A stretch of 64,000 nucleotides of DNA from Cryptoclostridium sp964637365 (GTDB taxonomy: Bacteria > Bacillota > Dehalobacteriia > UBA7702), in NCBI GenBank assembly GCA_964637365.1, contig CAZWWH010000001.1:1-64000 (forward strand), in the 5' to 3' direction. Made by a program: the position numbers and the translations under genes. The notes beneath the pieces are model-generated. The model was not told the DNA's origin. It was given only the letters and a program-made list of their open reading frames with translations, and did not search any database. Below, piece by piece: positions 24,708 through 33,826 of this stretch. Within the stretch, counting starts at the first letter, position 1. Every line of letters begins with the position of its first letter.

Positions 24708-27000
24708 ATGAATCCCTCTCTTTCAAATACTCCATTCCAAGATAGGCCTGACCAAGGGAAATGCCTCCGTCATTGGGACCTACGGAGATATTATAGTAAA
24801 CCTCGAATCCTTCTTCCCGAAGGAATCCAAGGGTTCTTTCCATTAAAATTTTATTCTGAAATACGCCGCCTGTCAATGCAACCTTTTTGACACTGGTATC
24901 ATCTTTTATCTTTTTGCAAACAGCAACGATCATTCCCGCCACAGCATCGTGAAATCCCAAAGCCATTGATTCAGGAGAAGCGCCTTCTTGGACGCCTCTG
25001 GCAATGGCCTGGAAAATGGTGGCGGCGGAAATTTTATATACACCCTCCTCCTGCCAGAAGAGGAAGGTCATGGGAAAAGGCTCTTTGTCCTGCTCCAAAC
25101 AGCGGGCCGCTGCGTTTTCCAGCATGATGGCGCATTCGCCTTCATAGCGGTTTTCCTCATGGATACCACATGCCGCTGCCACGGCATCGAATAGCCGCCC
25201 CATACTGGAATTATAAATGGTATTGATATGATGATGGATGGCTGCCTTCACCATGGCGTAACGGTCGTCATGGGCCAAAGGCAGTGTTTCTGCCTCATTG
25301 CCAATGGCCGCCATATAACACATAGCGGATTTCCATCCTTCTTTCATGGAATTGTCACCGCCGATCATAGGCACATACTGCAAATGCCCCATGCGGACAT
25401 ACTTCCAGCGTTTACATAGGAGGAACTCTCCACCCCAGATACAGCCATCCTCACCATAGCCGGTACCGTCAAAGCTGACGCCGATCACAGCGTCGTCAAG
25501 GTCGTGCTCCGCCATAACCGAAGCGACATGAGCGTGGTGATGCTGAATATGGAGGATGGGAATCCCATGCTTCTGGGAATATTCCTCGCCAAAATCGTGA
25601 GTATAGTAAAGGGGATGCATATCGGTAACAATCAGATTGGGTTTGATACGGAATAGTTCTGTCATCCGATCAACATTTTCACGATAGATATTGCGAATAT
25701 TGTCGGCATCTAAATCGCCAAAATATTGACTAACGTAAGCAAAATTTCCTTTGGTAACAGTAAAAGCCGACTTTAGCTGTGCCCCCAAGGCCAAAATTTG
25801 ATATTGCTTGGGGATCGTGGTACTACCCTGAAGATAGAGCGGCACCGGAGCGTATCCCTTGGAGCGGCGAATCATCTGAGGTTGCCGGTCAATGACACGC
25901 ACCACGGAATCATCCACCCGCAGACGGATATCCCGTTCATGATAAAAGACCGCCGCTAGTAAAGGTTTCTTTTCCTCATACAGCGCGAACATTTCGTCAT
26001 CTTGACAGATCATTGGCATATCGGAAAGATTGGCGCTAGTGACGATAAGGGGACCGCATTGATCCAAAAGTAAATAGTGCAGCCCCATGCTGGGGAGGAA
26101 GCAGCCGGTATAGCGGCTGGTTTTATTGGTTTCATCGGCAAAGGGCTGTCCAATGGTTTCCAACAGCACAATGGGGCGGGCGCTGCTCTCCAGCAGTGCC
26201 TTAGACTCAGGCGTAACCTTGCAGTATTGCTCCACTTCCTCTACGGATCGGAACATCACGGCGAAGGGTTTTTCCTCACGGCCCTTTAAAGTGCGAAGGT
26301 TCTGCACTGTTTCGCTCTCAAAAGGAGAAGCCAGAAAGTTATAGCCGCCAACGCCTTTCAAAGCGATAATTTTACCTTGAGACAACTGCTCCGCCGCTTT
26401 TTTTACCGCATCTTCGCCGCAAATGTCGCTGCCATAAAGCAACAGTTCGGGACCACAATGGTGGCAGGAAATAGTCTGTGCATGGTATCGGCGGTCGCTG
26501 CGGTCGGTGTATTCCCCTTTGCAAAAATTACACATGGGGAAATCGTCCATTGCCGTGTTGCAGCGGTCATAGGGAATACGGTCAATAATGGTATAACGGG
26601 GGCCACAGGCCATACAGCTGATAAAGGGATGTCGATAGCGGGGATTTGTTTTGTCGTATAAATCCGCGAAACAATCGGGACAAATCGCCAAATCTGCGGG
26701 GATCATCGCCGCTTCATCGTCACCCTCCCCACTGTCGATAATGGTAAAACAGTGAAAATCCTCATGTGGAATCTCCTCGATTTTAATATGGACGATTTCC
26801 GACGGCGCTGGCTTTTCCCTGGGAATGGCGTCGACAAACGCTTCAATGCGTTCCTCCGTATCAGTAATAATGACATCCACCAAACCGCCAATGTTCCGCA
26901 CAGAGCCCTTCATACCCATGCTATCAGCCAATTTGGCGATGAAGGGACGAAAACCGACACCCTGAACAATGCCCCAAATTCTGATTCTCACTGTTTTCAT
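24670..27000 (-). CDS. hypF: Carbamoyltransferase HypF
   Basis: A 776-aa enzyme that transfers carbamoyl phosphate to HypE for cyanide formation. Domains: acylphosphatase (1-90, VQGVGFRPF), two zinc-finger pairs (about 108-185, CPDCFADL, CMACGP, CNFC, CHHCGP), YrdC-like (about 200-380, ALKGVGGYNFL, KGREEKPFAVMF), and a Kae1-like C-terminal domain (about 400-770, HHHAHVASVMAEH, GVSFDGTGYGEDG, LTGGVFQN). Full length. The last codons overlap hypC. Confidence 0.96.
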   Translation of the reverse strand: MKTVRIRIWGIVQGVGFRPFIAKLADSMGMKGSVRNIGGLVDVIITDTEERIEAFVDAIPREKPAPSEIVHIKIEEIPHEDFHCFTIIDSGEGDDEAAMIPADLAICPDCFADLYDKTNPRYRHPFISCMACGPRYTIIDRIPYDRCNTAMDDFPMCNFCKGEYTDRSDRRYHAQTISCHHCGPELLLYGSDICGEDAVKKAAEQLSQGKIIALKGVGGYNFLASPFESETVQNLRTLKGREEKPFAVMFRSVEEVEQYCKVTPESKALLESSARPIVLLETIGQPFADETNKTSRYTGCFLPSMGLHYLLLDQCGPLIVTSANLSDMPMICQDDEMFALYEEKKPLLAAVFYHERDIRLRVDDSVVRVIDRQPQMIRRSKGYAPVPLYLQGSTTIPKQYQILALGAQLKSAFTVTKGNFAYVSQYFGDLDADNIRNIYRENVDRMTELFRIKPNLIVTDMHPLYYTHDFGEEYSQKHGIPILHIQHHHAHVASVMAEHDLDDAVIGVSFDGTGYGEDGCIWGGEFLLCKRWKYVRMGHLQYVPMIGGDNSMKEGWKSAMCYMAAIGNEAETLPLAHDDRYAMVKAAIHHHINTIYNSSMGRLFDAVAAACGIHEENRYEGECAIMLENAAARCLEQDKEPFPMTFLFWQEEGVYKISAATIFQAIARGVQEGASPESMALGFHDAVAGMIVAVCKKIKDDTSVKKVALTGGVFQNKILMERTLGFLREEGFEVYYNISVGPNDGGISLGQAYLGMEYLKERDSYVHRNAGQNPGN

Positions 27001-27032
27001 GCTGTAAAAGCCCCCTATTTATCATTATCGGA

Positions 27033-27689
27033 TCAATCCAGCCCTCTGGCCTCCAGCCATTGAGCGACCTCTGCATAGCCTTCCCCGGTACGGCCGGAAA
27101 CTTTAAACACAGGCACTTCCTTATTCTGGGCACGGACACCTTTCATAAAGAAATCCTCGTCGAAATCAACATAAGGAAGTAAATCGCACTTATTGATCAA
27201 AATAATGTCTGCCTTTTCAAAGGCCAGCGGATATTTATAAGGCTTATCGCTGCCGTCAGTGGCAGTAGTAATGAGCATTTTTACATGCTCACCAATGGAA
27301 AACTCTGCAGGACAGACAAGATTGCCAATGTTTTCAATAAAAAGAATTCCCTTTTGATCAAAATCTATATGATGAATGGCATCATGGATCATGGGAGCGT
27401 CAAGATGGCAGGCGCCGAAGGTATTGATTTGATGGGTCTGGATGCCCAAGTTTTGCAGATCTTGAGTGTCAATATCGCTTTCAATATCCCCCTCAATGAC
27501 ATAAGGCTTAGAATCCTTCAAATTCTTGATAATATTCTTTAACGTAGTGGTTTTGCCTACTCCGGGGGCGCCCATCACATTGATGACCATGACGTTATCT
27601 TCGGTCATATGCTCTTTCACGTGTTGAGCAATATGGTCATTTTCATCATGAATATTAGCTTTTAAATCAAGTTTTACGATATCATGCAT
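27033..27689 (-). CDS. hypB: Hydrogenase nickel incorporation GTPase HypB
   Basis: A 218-aa GTPase delivering nickel to the hydrogenase large subunit together with HypA. The P-loop GAPGVGKTTT is near residue 46, with ENIGNLVCPAEFSIGEHVK and the base motif NKCDLL. The N-terminus lacks the His-rich stretch of some homologues. The start is the ATG with GAGGAGAG upstream. A strong hairpin (27718-27744) separates it from hypA. Confidence 0.95.
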   Translation of the reverse strand: MHDIVKLDLKANIHDENDHIAQHVKEHMTEDNVMVINVMGAPGVGKTTTLKNIIKNLKDSKPYVIEGDIESDIDTQDLQNLGIQTHQINTFGACHLDAPMIHDAIHHIDFDQKGILFIENIGNLVCPAEFSIGEHVKMLITTATDGSDKPYKYPLAFEKADIILINKCDLLPYVDFDEDFFMKGVRAQNKEVPVFKVSGRTGEGYAEVAQWLEARGLD

Positions 27690-27717
27690 AATTTTCTCTC
27701 CTCTACGAAAGGAATAA

Positions 27718-27744
27718 TGGGACAGGTGAATTTCACCTGTCCCA
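27718..27744. repeat. Perfect 13-bp inverted repeat between hypA and hypB
   Basis: Arms TGGGACAGGTGAA / TTCACCTGTCCCA around a single T, lying between the hypA stop and the hypB ribosome site. There is no T run, so it does not look like a plain terminator. It may shape mRNA processing or bind a regulator. Confidence 0.8.
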
Positions 27745-27763
27745 ATTATAACATGTTTCAACA

Positions 27764-28108
27764 TTAAGTTTCAACTTCGATGGAATCAATATAGAATTCT
27801 TTACCAATTTCCGTTGGCCCTCCTTCACCACCGCATTCGGGGCATTGGAAGGACATCGGTTTTCGTTCAAAATAAGCACCACAGGAACTACATTGCAATT
27901 TGGGTTTCACTCGCTGTATTTCAATGGTGGCGCCATCGCAGAGTGTATCTTTGGAAATCACGTCAAAATACATCTGGATACTCTCGCCAATGAAACCGGA
28001 GTAATCACCCACTACCAAATTAACTTTGGTGACACGAGAAGCATTGGCCTTTCGTGCGTGCTCCTCTGCAATTTTGATGATTTGTTCAGTAATTGGGAAT
28101 TCGTGCAT
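27764..28108 (-). CDS. hypA: Hydrogenase nickel incorporation protein HypA
   Basis: A 114-aa nickel metallochaperone with MHEF at the N-terminus (His2 binds nickel) and a zinc site of two CxxC pairs, CSSCG and CPECGGEGG. It is 18 bp downstream of echF in the same direction. Confidence 0.95.
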   Translation of the reverse strand: MHEFPITEQIIKIAEEHARKANASRVTKVNLVVGDYSGFIGESIQMYFDVISKDTLCDGATIEIQRVKPKLQCSSCGAYFERKPMSFQCPECGGEGGPTEIGKEFYIDSIEVET

Positions 28109-28126
28109 GATTCAACCTTTAATGTA

Positions 28127-28504
28127 TTATTCAGCAGCAGCTGCTTTGGCAGGTTTTTCTTCTTTGGGAGGTCCCTGTACCAAATCCACAACTTTTTCTA
28201 CGTTAGGAGCGGTATAGGTATTTTCCATTTTCAAGCTGCCTTTTTTGCAGGTCCAAGCGCAGCAATTGCACTGGATGCATTTCATTCTTTCAATGCTCCA
28301 GGTTCTGGCATTGCGGTCAACCGTAATGGCATGAGTGGGGCATTTTTTTGCGCACAAGCCGCAGAAAATACAAGAATCAATATCAATGGTCATATGACCT
28401 TTGGTAATCGGGGTATATTCCCGGGGTACGACGGGATACATGAGGGTAGCCGGCTTACCAAACAGGCTTCTCAAGACTACTTTACCCATTTTAAATGCTG
28501 CCAT
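28127..28504 (-). CDS. echF: Ech hydrogenase subunit F, two-[4Fe-4S] ferredoxin-like
   Basis: A 125-aa NuoI-like polyferredoxin subunit passing electrons from ferredoxin towards the small subunit. Two clusters are visible: CIFCGLCAKKCP and CIQCNCCAWTCKKG. The last cysteine is followed by Lys rather than the usual Pro. A low-complexity Ala/Lys tail (KPAKAAAAE) ends the protein. The ATG has AAGGAGG upstream. Confidence 0.93.
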   Translation of the reverse strand: MAAFKMGKVVLRSLFGKPATLMYPVVPREYTPITKGHMTIDIDSCIFCGLCAKKCPTHAITVDRNARTWSIERMKCIQCNCCAWTCKKGSLKMENTYTAPNVEKVVDLVQGPPKEEKPAKAAAAE

Positions 28505-28514
28505 GTCTACCTCC

Positions 28515-29591
28515 TTATCTTTCCGTACAACTGATGCAGGGGTCAATGCAAAGAATGATGATAGGAACATCAGCCAAATCGCAGCCTTCCAAAGCTTTCA
28601 CAAGGAAGGGAATGTTGATGTTGGTAGGTGTTCTGATTCTCATTCTTTCCAAGAACTTCGTACCGTTGCCTTTTACATAGTAAATGGCCTCACCACGGGG
28701 CTGTTCCAATCTTGCCATAAATTCGCCATCGGGTTTTTCTTTGACAGGAACGGAAATATCGCCTTCGGGCATGTTATTGCAAGCAGCAATGACGAGATCC
28801 ATGGATTGATAGAGTTCTCTGATACGAACCAAAGTACGGGCATAGCAATCGCCAGATTCTTCGACAACCGGTTCAAAGCCCAATTTCTGGTAAACGGGGT
28901 TATAAGAACGCATATCACTAGGAACACCGGATCCACGGGCAGTGGGACCAACAGCGCAAAGGTCCATTGCTTCTTCTTTGGTAACAACGCCGACACCAAC
29001 GAGACGGTTCTTAACAGAATAGTCATTGATGAAGACATCGCACAATTCTTTTGTTTCCTTCTTCATGTCTTCCATGGTAGCAGCAATTTTCTGCAGCATT
29101 TCCGGTTCGATGTCACGATGGACGCCGCCGACTTTGCAGACAGAGAAAATAACGCGACCGCCGGTGGTGGCTTCAAAAAGATCAAGAACGCGTTCTCTTA
29201 AGCGCCAGCAATGCATGAAGAGACTTTCAAAACCAAAGGCGTCAGCCAAAAGGCCAAGCCAGAGCAAGTGACTGTGAACCCTGGACATTTCGTGCCAAAG
29301 AGTTCTCAAATACTCAGCTCTTTCGGGGATTTGAATTTTCATCTGGCCTTCCACAGCGAGGCAATAGCCCCAGTTGTGCCCAAAGGCACAAATACCGCAG
29401 ATACGTTCGGTAACGTACATCAGTTCGGTATATTCTTTCGTTTCCACCAATTTTTCGAGACCTCTATGAACAAAGCCAATAGAGGGAATTGCCTGGACAA
29501 CTGTTTCGTCTTCGAGTACTAAGTCGAGATGGACAGGTTCCGGCAAAACAGGATGCTGGGGTCCGAAAGGAATAACAGTTTGTTTAGCCAT
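28515..29591 (-). CDS. echE: Ech hydrogenase large subunit (NiFe catalytic)
   Basis: A 358-aa group 4 [NiFe] hydrogenase large subunit. The nickel ligands are in RICGICAFGHN (about residues 63-73) and in DPCISCTER at the very C-terminus, which ends three residues after the last cysteine. There is thus no C-terminal peptide for a maturation protease to remove, and none of the neighbours is such a protease. The GFVHRGLEKL and MHCWRLRERV segments are typical of the HycE/NuoD line. Confidence 0.95.
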   Translation of the reverse strand: MAKQTVIPFGPQHPVLPEPVHLDLVLEDETVVQAIPSIGFVHRGLEKLVETKEYTELMYVTERICGICAFGHNWGYCLAVEGQMKIQIPERAEYLRTLWHEMSRVHSHLLWLGLLADAFGFESLFMHCWRLRERVLDLFEATTGGRVIFSVCKVGGVHRDIEPEMLQKIAATMEDMKKETKELCDVFINDYSVKNRLVGVGVVTKEEAMDLCAVGPTARGSGVPSDMRSYNPVYQKLGFEPVVEESGDCYARTLVRIRELYQSMDLVIAACNNMPEGDISVPVKEKPDGEFMARLEQPRGEAIYYVKGNGTKFLERMRIRTPTNINIPFLVKALEGCDLADVPIIILCIDPCISCTER

Positions 29592-29609
29592 AATTTACCT
29601 TCCTTCCTC

Positions 29610-29963
29610 TTACTCAGATTTACCTTTTTTCCAGGGGGTAGGCTCATTGGTGACAAAGAAGTTACCCTGGAAGTCCAGTGCAATATGATTAATTTTGATG
29701 CCGAAAAGATCTTTCATTTCGTTTTCATAAACGAATGCTGCGAAATAAGAATCGGTAATGCTTTCAATTTCGCCGTCTTCCGGCACAACAACGCGATAGT
29801 TATAAAGTTCAAGATCTTTATCGAAGCTATAAGTCAATTCATAAGCATCGGGGATCTTGTTAGCGCAAATCTGTACCATCCGGTAGCCTTCCGCTTTCAG
29901 CGTACGTGCAGTATCCACCAATTCGGCAGGCTCAATGGTTTTAAGATTGAAATCTAAATACAT
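29610..29963 (-). CDS. echD: Ech hydrogenase subunit D (NuoC-like)
   Basis: A 117-aa soluble subunit related to complex I 30-kDa subunit NuoC. The family core is TYSFDKDLELYNYRVVVPEDGEIESITD and AAFVYENEMKDLFGIKINH, read in two blocks. It lies between the small and large subunit genes, its place in other ech operons. No cofactor is bound by this family. Confidence 0.9.
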   Translation of the reverse strand: MYLDFNLKTIEPAELVDTARTLKAEGYRMVQICANKIPDAYELTYSFDKDLELYNYRVVVPEDGEIESITDSYFAAFVYENEMKDLFGIKINHIALDFQGNFFVTNEPTPWKKGKSE

Positions 29964-29979
29964 TGTAATCCTCCTACTT

Positions 29980-30447
29980 TTACTTGGAGCAACTGCAGCT
30001 ATCAGCGCAGGGAAGCTCGCCGCGGTCTAATTTTGCTTTTTTTTCAGCCAATACGCCGAGACCCTGAACGATACCATCAATGATGGCTTCAGGTCTGGCA
30101 GCACAGCCAGGGACGTACACGTCAACAGGAATTACAGTGTCGACACCGCCCAAAATGTTGTAGCAGTCAGCGAAGATACCGCCGGAGCAAGCGCAGATGC
30201 CAATAGCAACAACGACTTTAGGCTCGGGCATTTGTTCGTAGATCTGTTTTACAACGTTTTTATTTTGTTCATTAACACCACCGGTAACAAGGAAGATATC
30301 GGCGTGTTTGGGATTACCGGTATTGATGATACCAAAGCGTTCCGCATCGTACATAGGAGTGAGGCAGGCCAACACTTCGATGTCGCAGCCATTGCAGCTG
30401 GAACCATCATAATGGATCACCCAAGGTGACTTTGTGATAGATGACAT
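29980..30447 (-). CDS. echC: Ech hydrogenase small subunit (NuoB-like)
   Basis: A 155-aa electron-transfer subunit with one proximal [4Fe-4S] cluster. The four cysteines lie in SSCNGCDIEV, AIGICACSGGIF and VPGCAARPEAII. It is a short, soluble type as in other group 4 enzymes. The start is the ATG with AGGAGGTG upstream. Confidence 0.94.
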   Translation of the reverse strand: MSSITKSPWVIHYDGSSCNGCDIEVLACLTPMYDAERFGIINTGNPKHADIFLVTGGVNEQNKNVVKQIYEQMPEPKVVVAIGICACSGGIFADCYNILGGVDTVIPVDVYVPGCAARPEAIIDGIVQGLGVLAEKKAKLDRGELPCADSCSCSK

Positions 30448-30461
30448 ATCAGCACCTCCTA

Positions 30462-31358
30462 TTAAATAATACCGAATAATTGCAGCAGATAGATAGCGCA
30501 AATATTCACGAAACCAAAGGTAATAGCAACGATCCAGGAGGAATTAATGGCAATCTGCCATTTCATTCTGGCATAGTTGTTGTCGATAAAGGTTTCAAAG
30601 AAATACATCAGGAGACATACCACCAAAGCAATGGGAATGCTCCAAACGGCGGAGAATGCCACGAAGAGGTAGATGATCCCAAGAAGGAATACATTTTCAT
30701 ACCAGTGAGCAATTTCCAACCAAGCAAGGGTTTTACCCGACATTTCAGTGGTAAGACCTTTGACCAATTCCTGGTGCGCATGGTGAGACATACCGAGGTC
30801 GAAAGGCGATTTTCTGAATTTCAAAGTCAGGATAAATACAAACCCAATGAACAAACCGGGAAGATAAATGATAGCGGGAAGATCCGCGGTCAAGATTTCG
30901 GAAACGTTGAAAGTACCGCAAACGATGTAGAAACCAATAATGGTGAGGAGCACCATAGGTTCATAAGCCATCATGGAGAGCAATTCACGTTCCGCACCGA
31001 TTTGTGCGTAAGGAGAGTTCGAGGAATATGCGGCAACGATCAAGAAAATGCTGGCTGTGGTCAAGGTGAAGATGACCAAGAGCAAATCGCCGCCGGCGAA
31101 GAAGAATGCACCGGTCAGGATAATGAAGAACAAAAAAGAACCCATATAGAAATCCTGAACTTTATTAACGGTGATTGCTTCTTTTTGTCTTAATTTAGAA
31201 ACATCGTAGAAAGGCTGGAGAACCGGAGGACCGAAACGGCCTTGCATACGAGCAGAGATTTTTCTGTCCAAACCTGCCAGGAAGCCACCTACGAAAGGAG
31301 CCAAAACAAGGTAGGCAATGAGAGCAACAATATTGACTACACCAAATTCTGCCGGCAT
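30462..31358 (-). CDS. echB: Ech hydrogenase membrane subunit B (NuoH-like)
   Basis: A 298-aa membrane subunit linking the hydrogenase module to the ion pump. It has about eight hydrophobic segments and the NuoH signatures GLDRKISARMQGRFGPP, QPFYDVSKL and KSPFDLGMSHHAHQEL with its charged residues. The ATG overlaps the echA stop (TAATG), and GGGAGGTG lies 7 nt upstream. Confidence 0.94.
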   Translation of the reverse strand: MPAEFGVVNIVALIAYLVLAPFVGGFLAGLDRKISARMQGRFGPPVLQPFYDVSKLRQKEAITVNKVQDFYMGSFLFFIILTGAFFFAGGDLLLVIFTLTTASIFLIVAAYSSNSPYAQIGAERELLSMMAYEPMVLLTIIGFYIVCGTFNVSEILTADLPAIIYLPGLFIGFVFILTLKFRKSPFDLGMSHHAHQELVKGLTTEMSGKTLAWLEIAHWYENVFLLGIIYLFVAFSAVWSIPIALVVCLLMYFFETFIDNNYARMKWQIAINSSWIVAITFGFVNICAIYLLQLFGII

Positions 31359-33361
31359 TATGCAACACCTCCCATCGTGATCAATACGTAAATCGTATAA
31401 GCAGCCATCAAAACGAAGGTACAACCAATGACCAAAACGGTGCTAATGATACCGATTCGGTTCATTCTCTTTTCACCGAAATAGGTGTCCATATACCAGT
31501 TTTTCAACTGAGACTGCTGAGGCTGTTTCAAAGAGTTACGGAAAGTGAGGTTGTCGCCAACGTTTTCACCGGAAAGATAAATCGGTACGATTCTCTTCTT
31601 GGTTCTGCCGAAGAAGAAGGCAACCATCAAAACGAGAACCCCAACAAGGATTGACATAATAATGAGATTGCTGGTAGCAAGGATTGACATATCAGCACCA
31701 ACAAATGCGCTTTCCAAATAAGGAATAACAACATTGTTGGAAAGAACCGGGAAGAACAAGCACATTGCCACGGTAAGGATGCTCAAGAAAGCCAAAACGA
31801 ACTTTTCTTCACCGGGAATGCCGATGGATTCACTGTTGTCTCTGCCAGCAACGACTGCACAGAGTTTACCGAGCCATTTTGCCCAGAAGAACAAGGTAAC
31901 AGCGCTACCAAAGACGAGCAACATAATGATGAACGGGTTACCGGCTTCGATAATCGAAACCATACCGGCCCATTTGGAAATTAGCATCCCAAAGGGAGCC
32001 AAGAACATGCCGCAAATACCAATGATCATGAAGACAGCAATTTTGGGCAATCTTACAAAGAGACCATCCATATCTTCGATATCTCTGCTGCCAATGCGAT
32101 GTTCGGTGGTACCGACGCTGAGGAACAGCAAGGATTTGGCGATGGCATGGAAGATGATGAGCATGATCGCAGCCCACACACCGGCTGGAGTGCCAAGACC
32201 GGCACAGAGAACGATCAAGCCAAGGTTTGCAACGGTGGAGTAAGCAAGTACTCTTTTGGCGTTGCTCTGAGAAATAGCAGCGCAGGAAGCGAGCAAGAAA
32301 GTAAGACCGCCAACGAACATGACCATCAAACCAGCGTAGTTCACTTCAAGAATGTTACCGGTACCGAAGGCGGCGCCGGGGAGCCACGCACCCATCAGGG
32401 GAGAGAGTTTTACCATGAGGAAAACCCCAGCCTTAACCATGGTGGAGGAGTGGAGCAAAGCGGAAACAGGAGTGGGCGCGACCATAGCGCCGAGAAGCCA
32501 GCTATTGAAGGGCATCTGGGCAGCTTTGGTAATCCCTGCGAAAGCCAGAAGGCCAACGGGAATCACAAGATAGATGCCGAAACCACCGGCGAGACCGATG
32601 CTCAAAAGCTGATCCAATTCAACCGTTTTGCAGGTGATGCCGATGAAGACGATGGCAAGGCAGAATGCCAACCCACCACCGAGGTTCATGATCAAAGCGC
32701 GGAAAGAATTGTTGGTAGCTTCGGTAGTTTTAGTATAACCGATGAGGAAGAACGAGCTCAAACTCGTAATTTCCCAGAAGAAGTACATCCAGATCAGGTT
32801 GTTGGAGGTTACGATGCCGAACATTGCGGCAAGGAACACAAACATTACGAAGAAGAACCAAGGTCTTCTGTCTTTTTGATCCGGATTGTGGTGTTGGAAG
32901 TCCTTCATATAGCCTAAGGCGTATACGGTAATGATACTCCCAATGATGCCGATAATCAAAGCCATGATTATCGAAAGGCCATCGACGTACATATTGTAGC
33001 CGATTTCGATTCCGTGGCCGTGGGTCAGTTCGAACCAGACCATAATGGGTGTCTGAATGATTGCCAAAAGACCTGCGGCATATTTTTTGTATTTCACGCT
33101 CAATACAATAATGATGACTGCGAGACAAATCTCGATGCCCATCATAATGTAGGAGATGGTTTCGCCATCAAAAGCGAATTGTTGACCACCCCGCATGCAA
33201 TACAAGATTGCCAGAAGGATGGAGCCTGCTGCGATTGCCAAAGCGGAAACTTTAACAATGGCTCCTCTGGCGCCGTCAGATTTGACAACCAAAAGAATCA
33301 GTGCAACCACGATCGGAAATAAGATTAGTGCAGATAATGTGCCGAGAAACATGGTATCCAA
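31358..33361 (-). CDS. echA: Ech hydrogenase membrane subunit A (NuoL/MrpA antiporter-like)
   Basis: A 667-aa proton- or sodium-pumping subunit with about 16 hydrophobic segments. The conserved half-channel residues are seen in YFFWEITSLSSFFLIGY (Glu) and GITKAAQMPFNSWLLGAM, PTPVSALLHSSTMVKAGVFL (Lys). The start is a TTG at 33361, with GAGGGGG 6 nt upstream; an ATG three codons later is possible. It is the first gene of the 13-gene operon echABCDEF-hypABFCDE-lipid kinase. Confidence 0.94.
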   Translation of the reverse strand: MDTMFLGTLSALILFPIVVALILLVVKSDGARGAIVKVSALAIAAGSILLAILYCMRGGQQFAFDGETISYIMMGIEICLAVIIIVLSVKYKKYAAGLLAIIQTPIMVWFELTHGHGIEIGYNMYVDGLSIIMALIIGIIGSIITVYALGYMKDFQHHNPDQKDRRPWFFFVMFVFLAAMFGIVTSNNLIWMYFFWEITSLSSFFLIGYTKTTEATNNSFRALIMNLGGGLAFCLAIVFIGITCKTVELDQLLSIGLAGGFGIYLVIPVGLLAFAGITKAAQMPFNSWLLGAMVAPTPVSALLHSSTMVKAGVFLMVKLSPLMGAWLPGAAFGTGNILEVNYAGLMVMFVGGLTFLLASCAAISQSNAKRVLAYSTVANLGLIVLCAGLGTPAGVWAAIMLIIFHAIAKSLLFLSVGTTEHRIGSRDIEDMDGLFVRLPKIAVFMIIGICGMFLAPFGMLISKWAGMVSIIEAGNPFIIMLLVFGSAVTLFFWAKWLGKLCAVVAGRDNSESIGIPGEEKFVLAFLSILTVAMCLFFPVLSNNVVIPYLESAFVGADMSILATSNLIIMSILVGVLVLMVAFFFGRTKKRIVPIYLSGENVGDNLTFRNSLKQPQQSQLKNWYMDTYFGEKRMNRIGIISTVLVIGCTFVLMAAYTIYVLITMGGVA

Positions 33362-33484
33362 TGAAATCCCCCTCTTCTTTTGGTTTTCCGTGGGTCTTTC
33401 GTTTAACATCATGATACACATTACGCCAATCTTCGGCAATGGTATTTGATGGTAACTGACCCAGGTTATATTTTGTACAACGTC

Positions 33485-33513
33485 ATTATACTGAGAAATT
33501 TTTTAAATTGCAA
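33485..33513 (-). promoter_or_regulatory. Sigma-A promoter of the ech-hyp operon
   Basis: Minus strand TTGCAA-N17-TATAAT, giving a leader of about 115 nt before echA. Confidence 0.8.
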
Positions 33514-33539
33514 GAAAATTTCGTCACGCAAATGCCCGA

Positions 33540-33557
33540 TTTGGCACATATGTCAAA
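33540..33557. promoter_or_regulatory. Possible operator upstream of the ech promoter
   Basis: The imperfect palindrome TTTGGCACATATGTCAAA (7 of 9 positions symmetric) is centred about 38 bp upstream of the -35. The GTCAA half resembles CRP/FNR-family sites. No regulator gene adjoins. Confidence 0.35.
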
Positions 33558-33565
33558 TTAATCGA

Positions 33566-33697
33566 CTATTCGCAACGTTTTTTCATTTTCCTACAGGGGT
33601 CATGGATGTGGCGTCGACAAGATTCCCCCAAAAAATTTTGTTTCGGATTATGAAGCTGATCCAAATAAACCAATGGTAACGACATAGTTTTCTTCAA
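33566..33697 (-). CDS. Possible 43-aa small protein upstream of ech
   Basis: A short frame starting with TTG behind a very strong AAAGGAGGGGAG ribosome site; it has two cysteines and a basic C-terminus (RKMKKRC). It is not similar to anything I know. It lies between the ech and uraA promoters and has no clear promoter of its own, so it may be chance. Confidence 0.25.
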   Translation of the reverse strand: MKKTMSLPLVYLDQLHNPKQNFLGESCRRHIHDPCRKMKKRCE

Positions 33698-33738
33698 TAT
33701 CTCCCCTCCTTTCCTAAAAATATCCAGACAAGTTACTC

Positions 33739-33767
33739 TAGACATTTTCATTCATTTATTGTATACT
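33739..33767 (+). promoter_or_regulatory. Sigma-A promoter of uraA-upp
   Basis: TAGACA-N17-TATACT, about 60 nt before the uraA start. The leader has only a 4-bp hairpin (CAGA/TCTG), too short for a PyrR attenuator. Confidence 0.7.
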
Positions 33768-33826
33768 TTTGAAGGTTTAAGGCAGATTTTGTCTGTTTAT
33801 AAAAATTTTAGGAGGGAATATCGAAC

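Noticed and set aside
32099..32917. 272-codon plus-strand frame opposite echA
   Set aside because: It mirrors a conserved membrane subunit; composition is highly charged and unlike any known family.
33540..33557. TTGGCAC reading as a sigma-54 -24 element
   Set aside because: There is no TTGC at -12 with correct spacing, and the orientation points away from ech; a sigma-A promoter explains ech instead.
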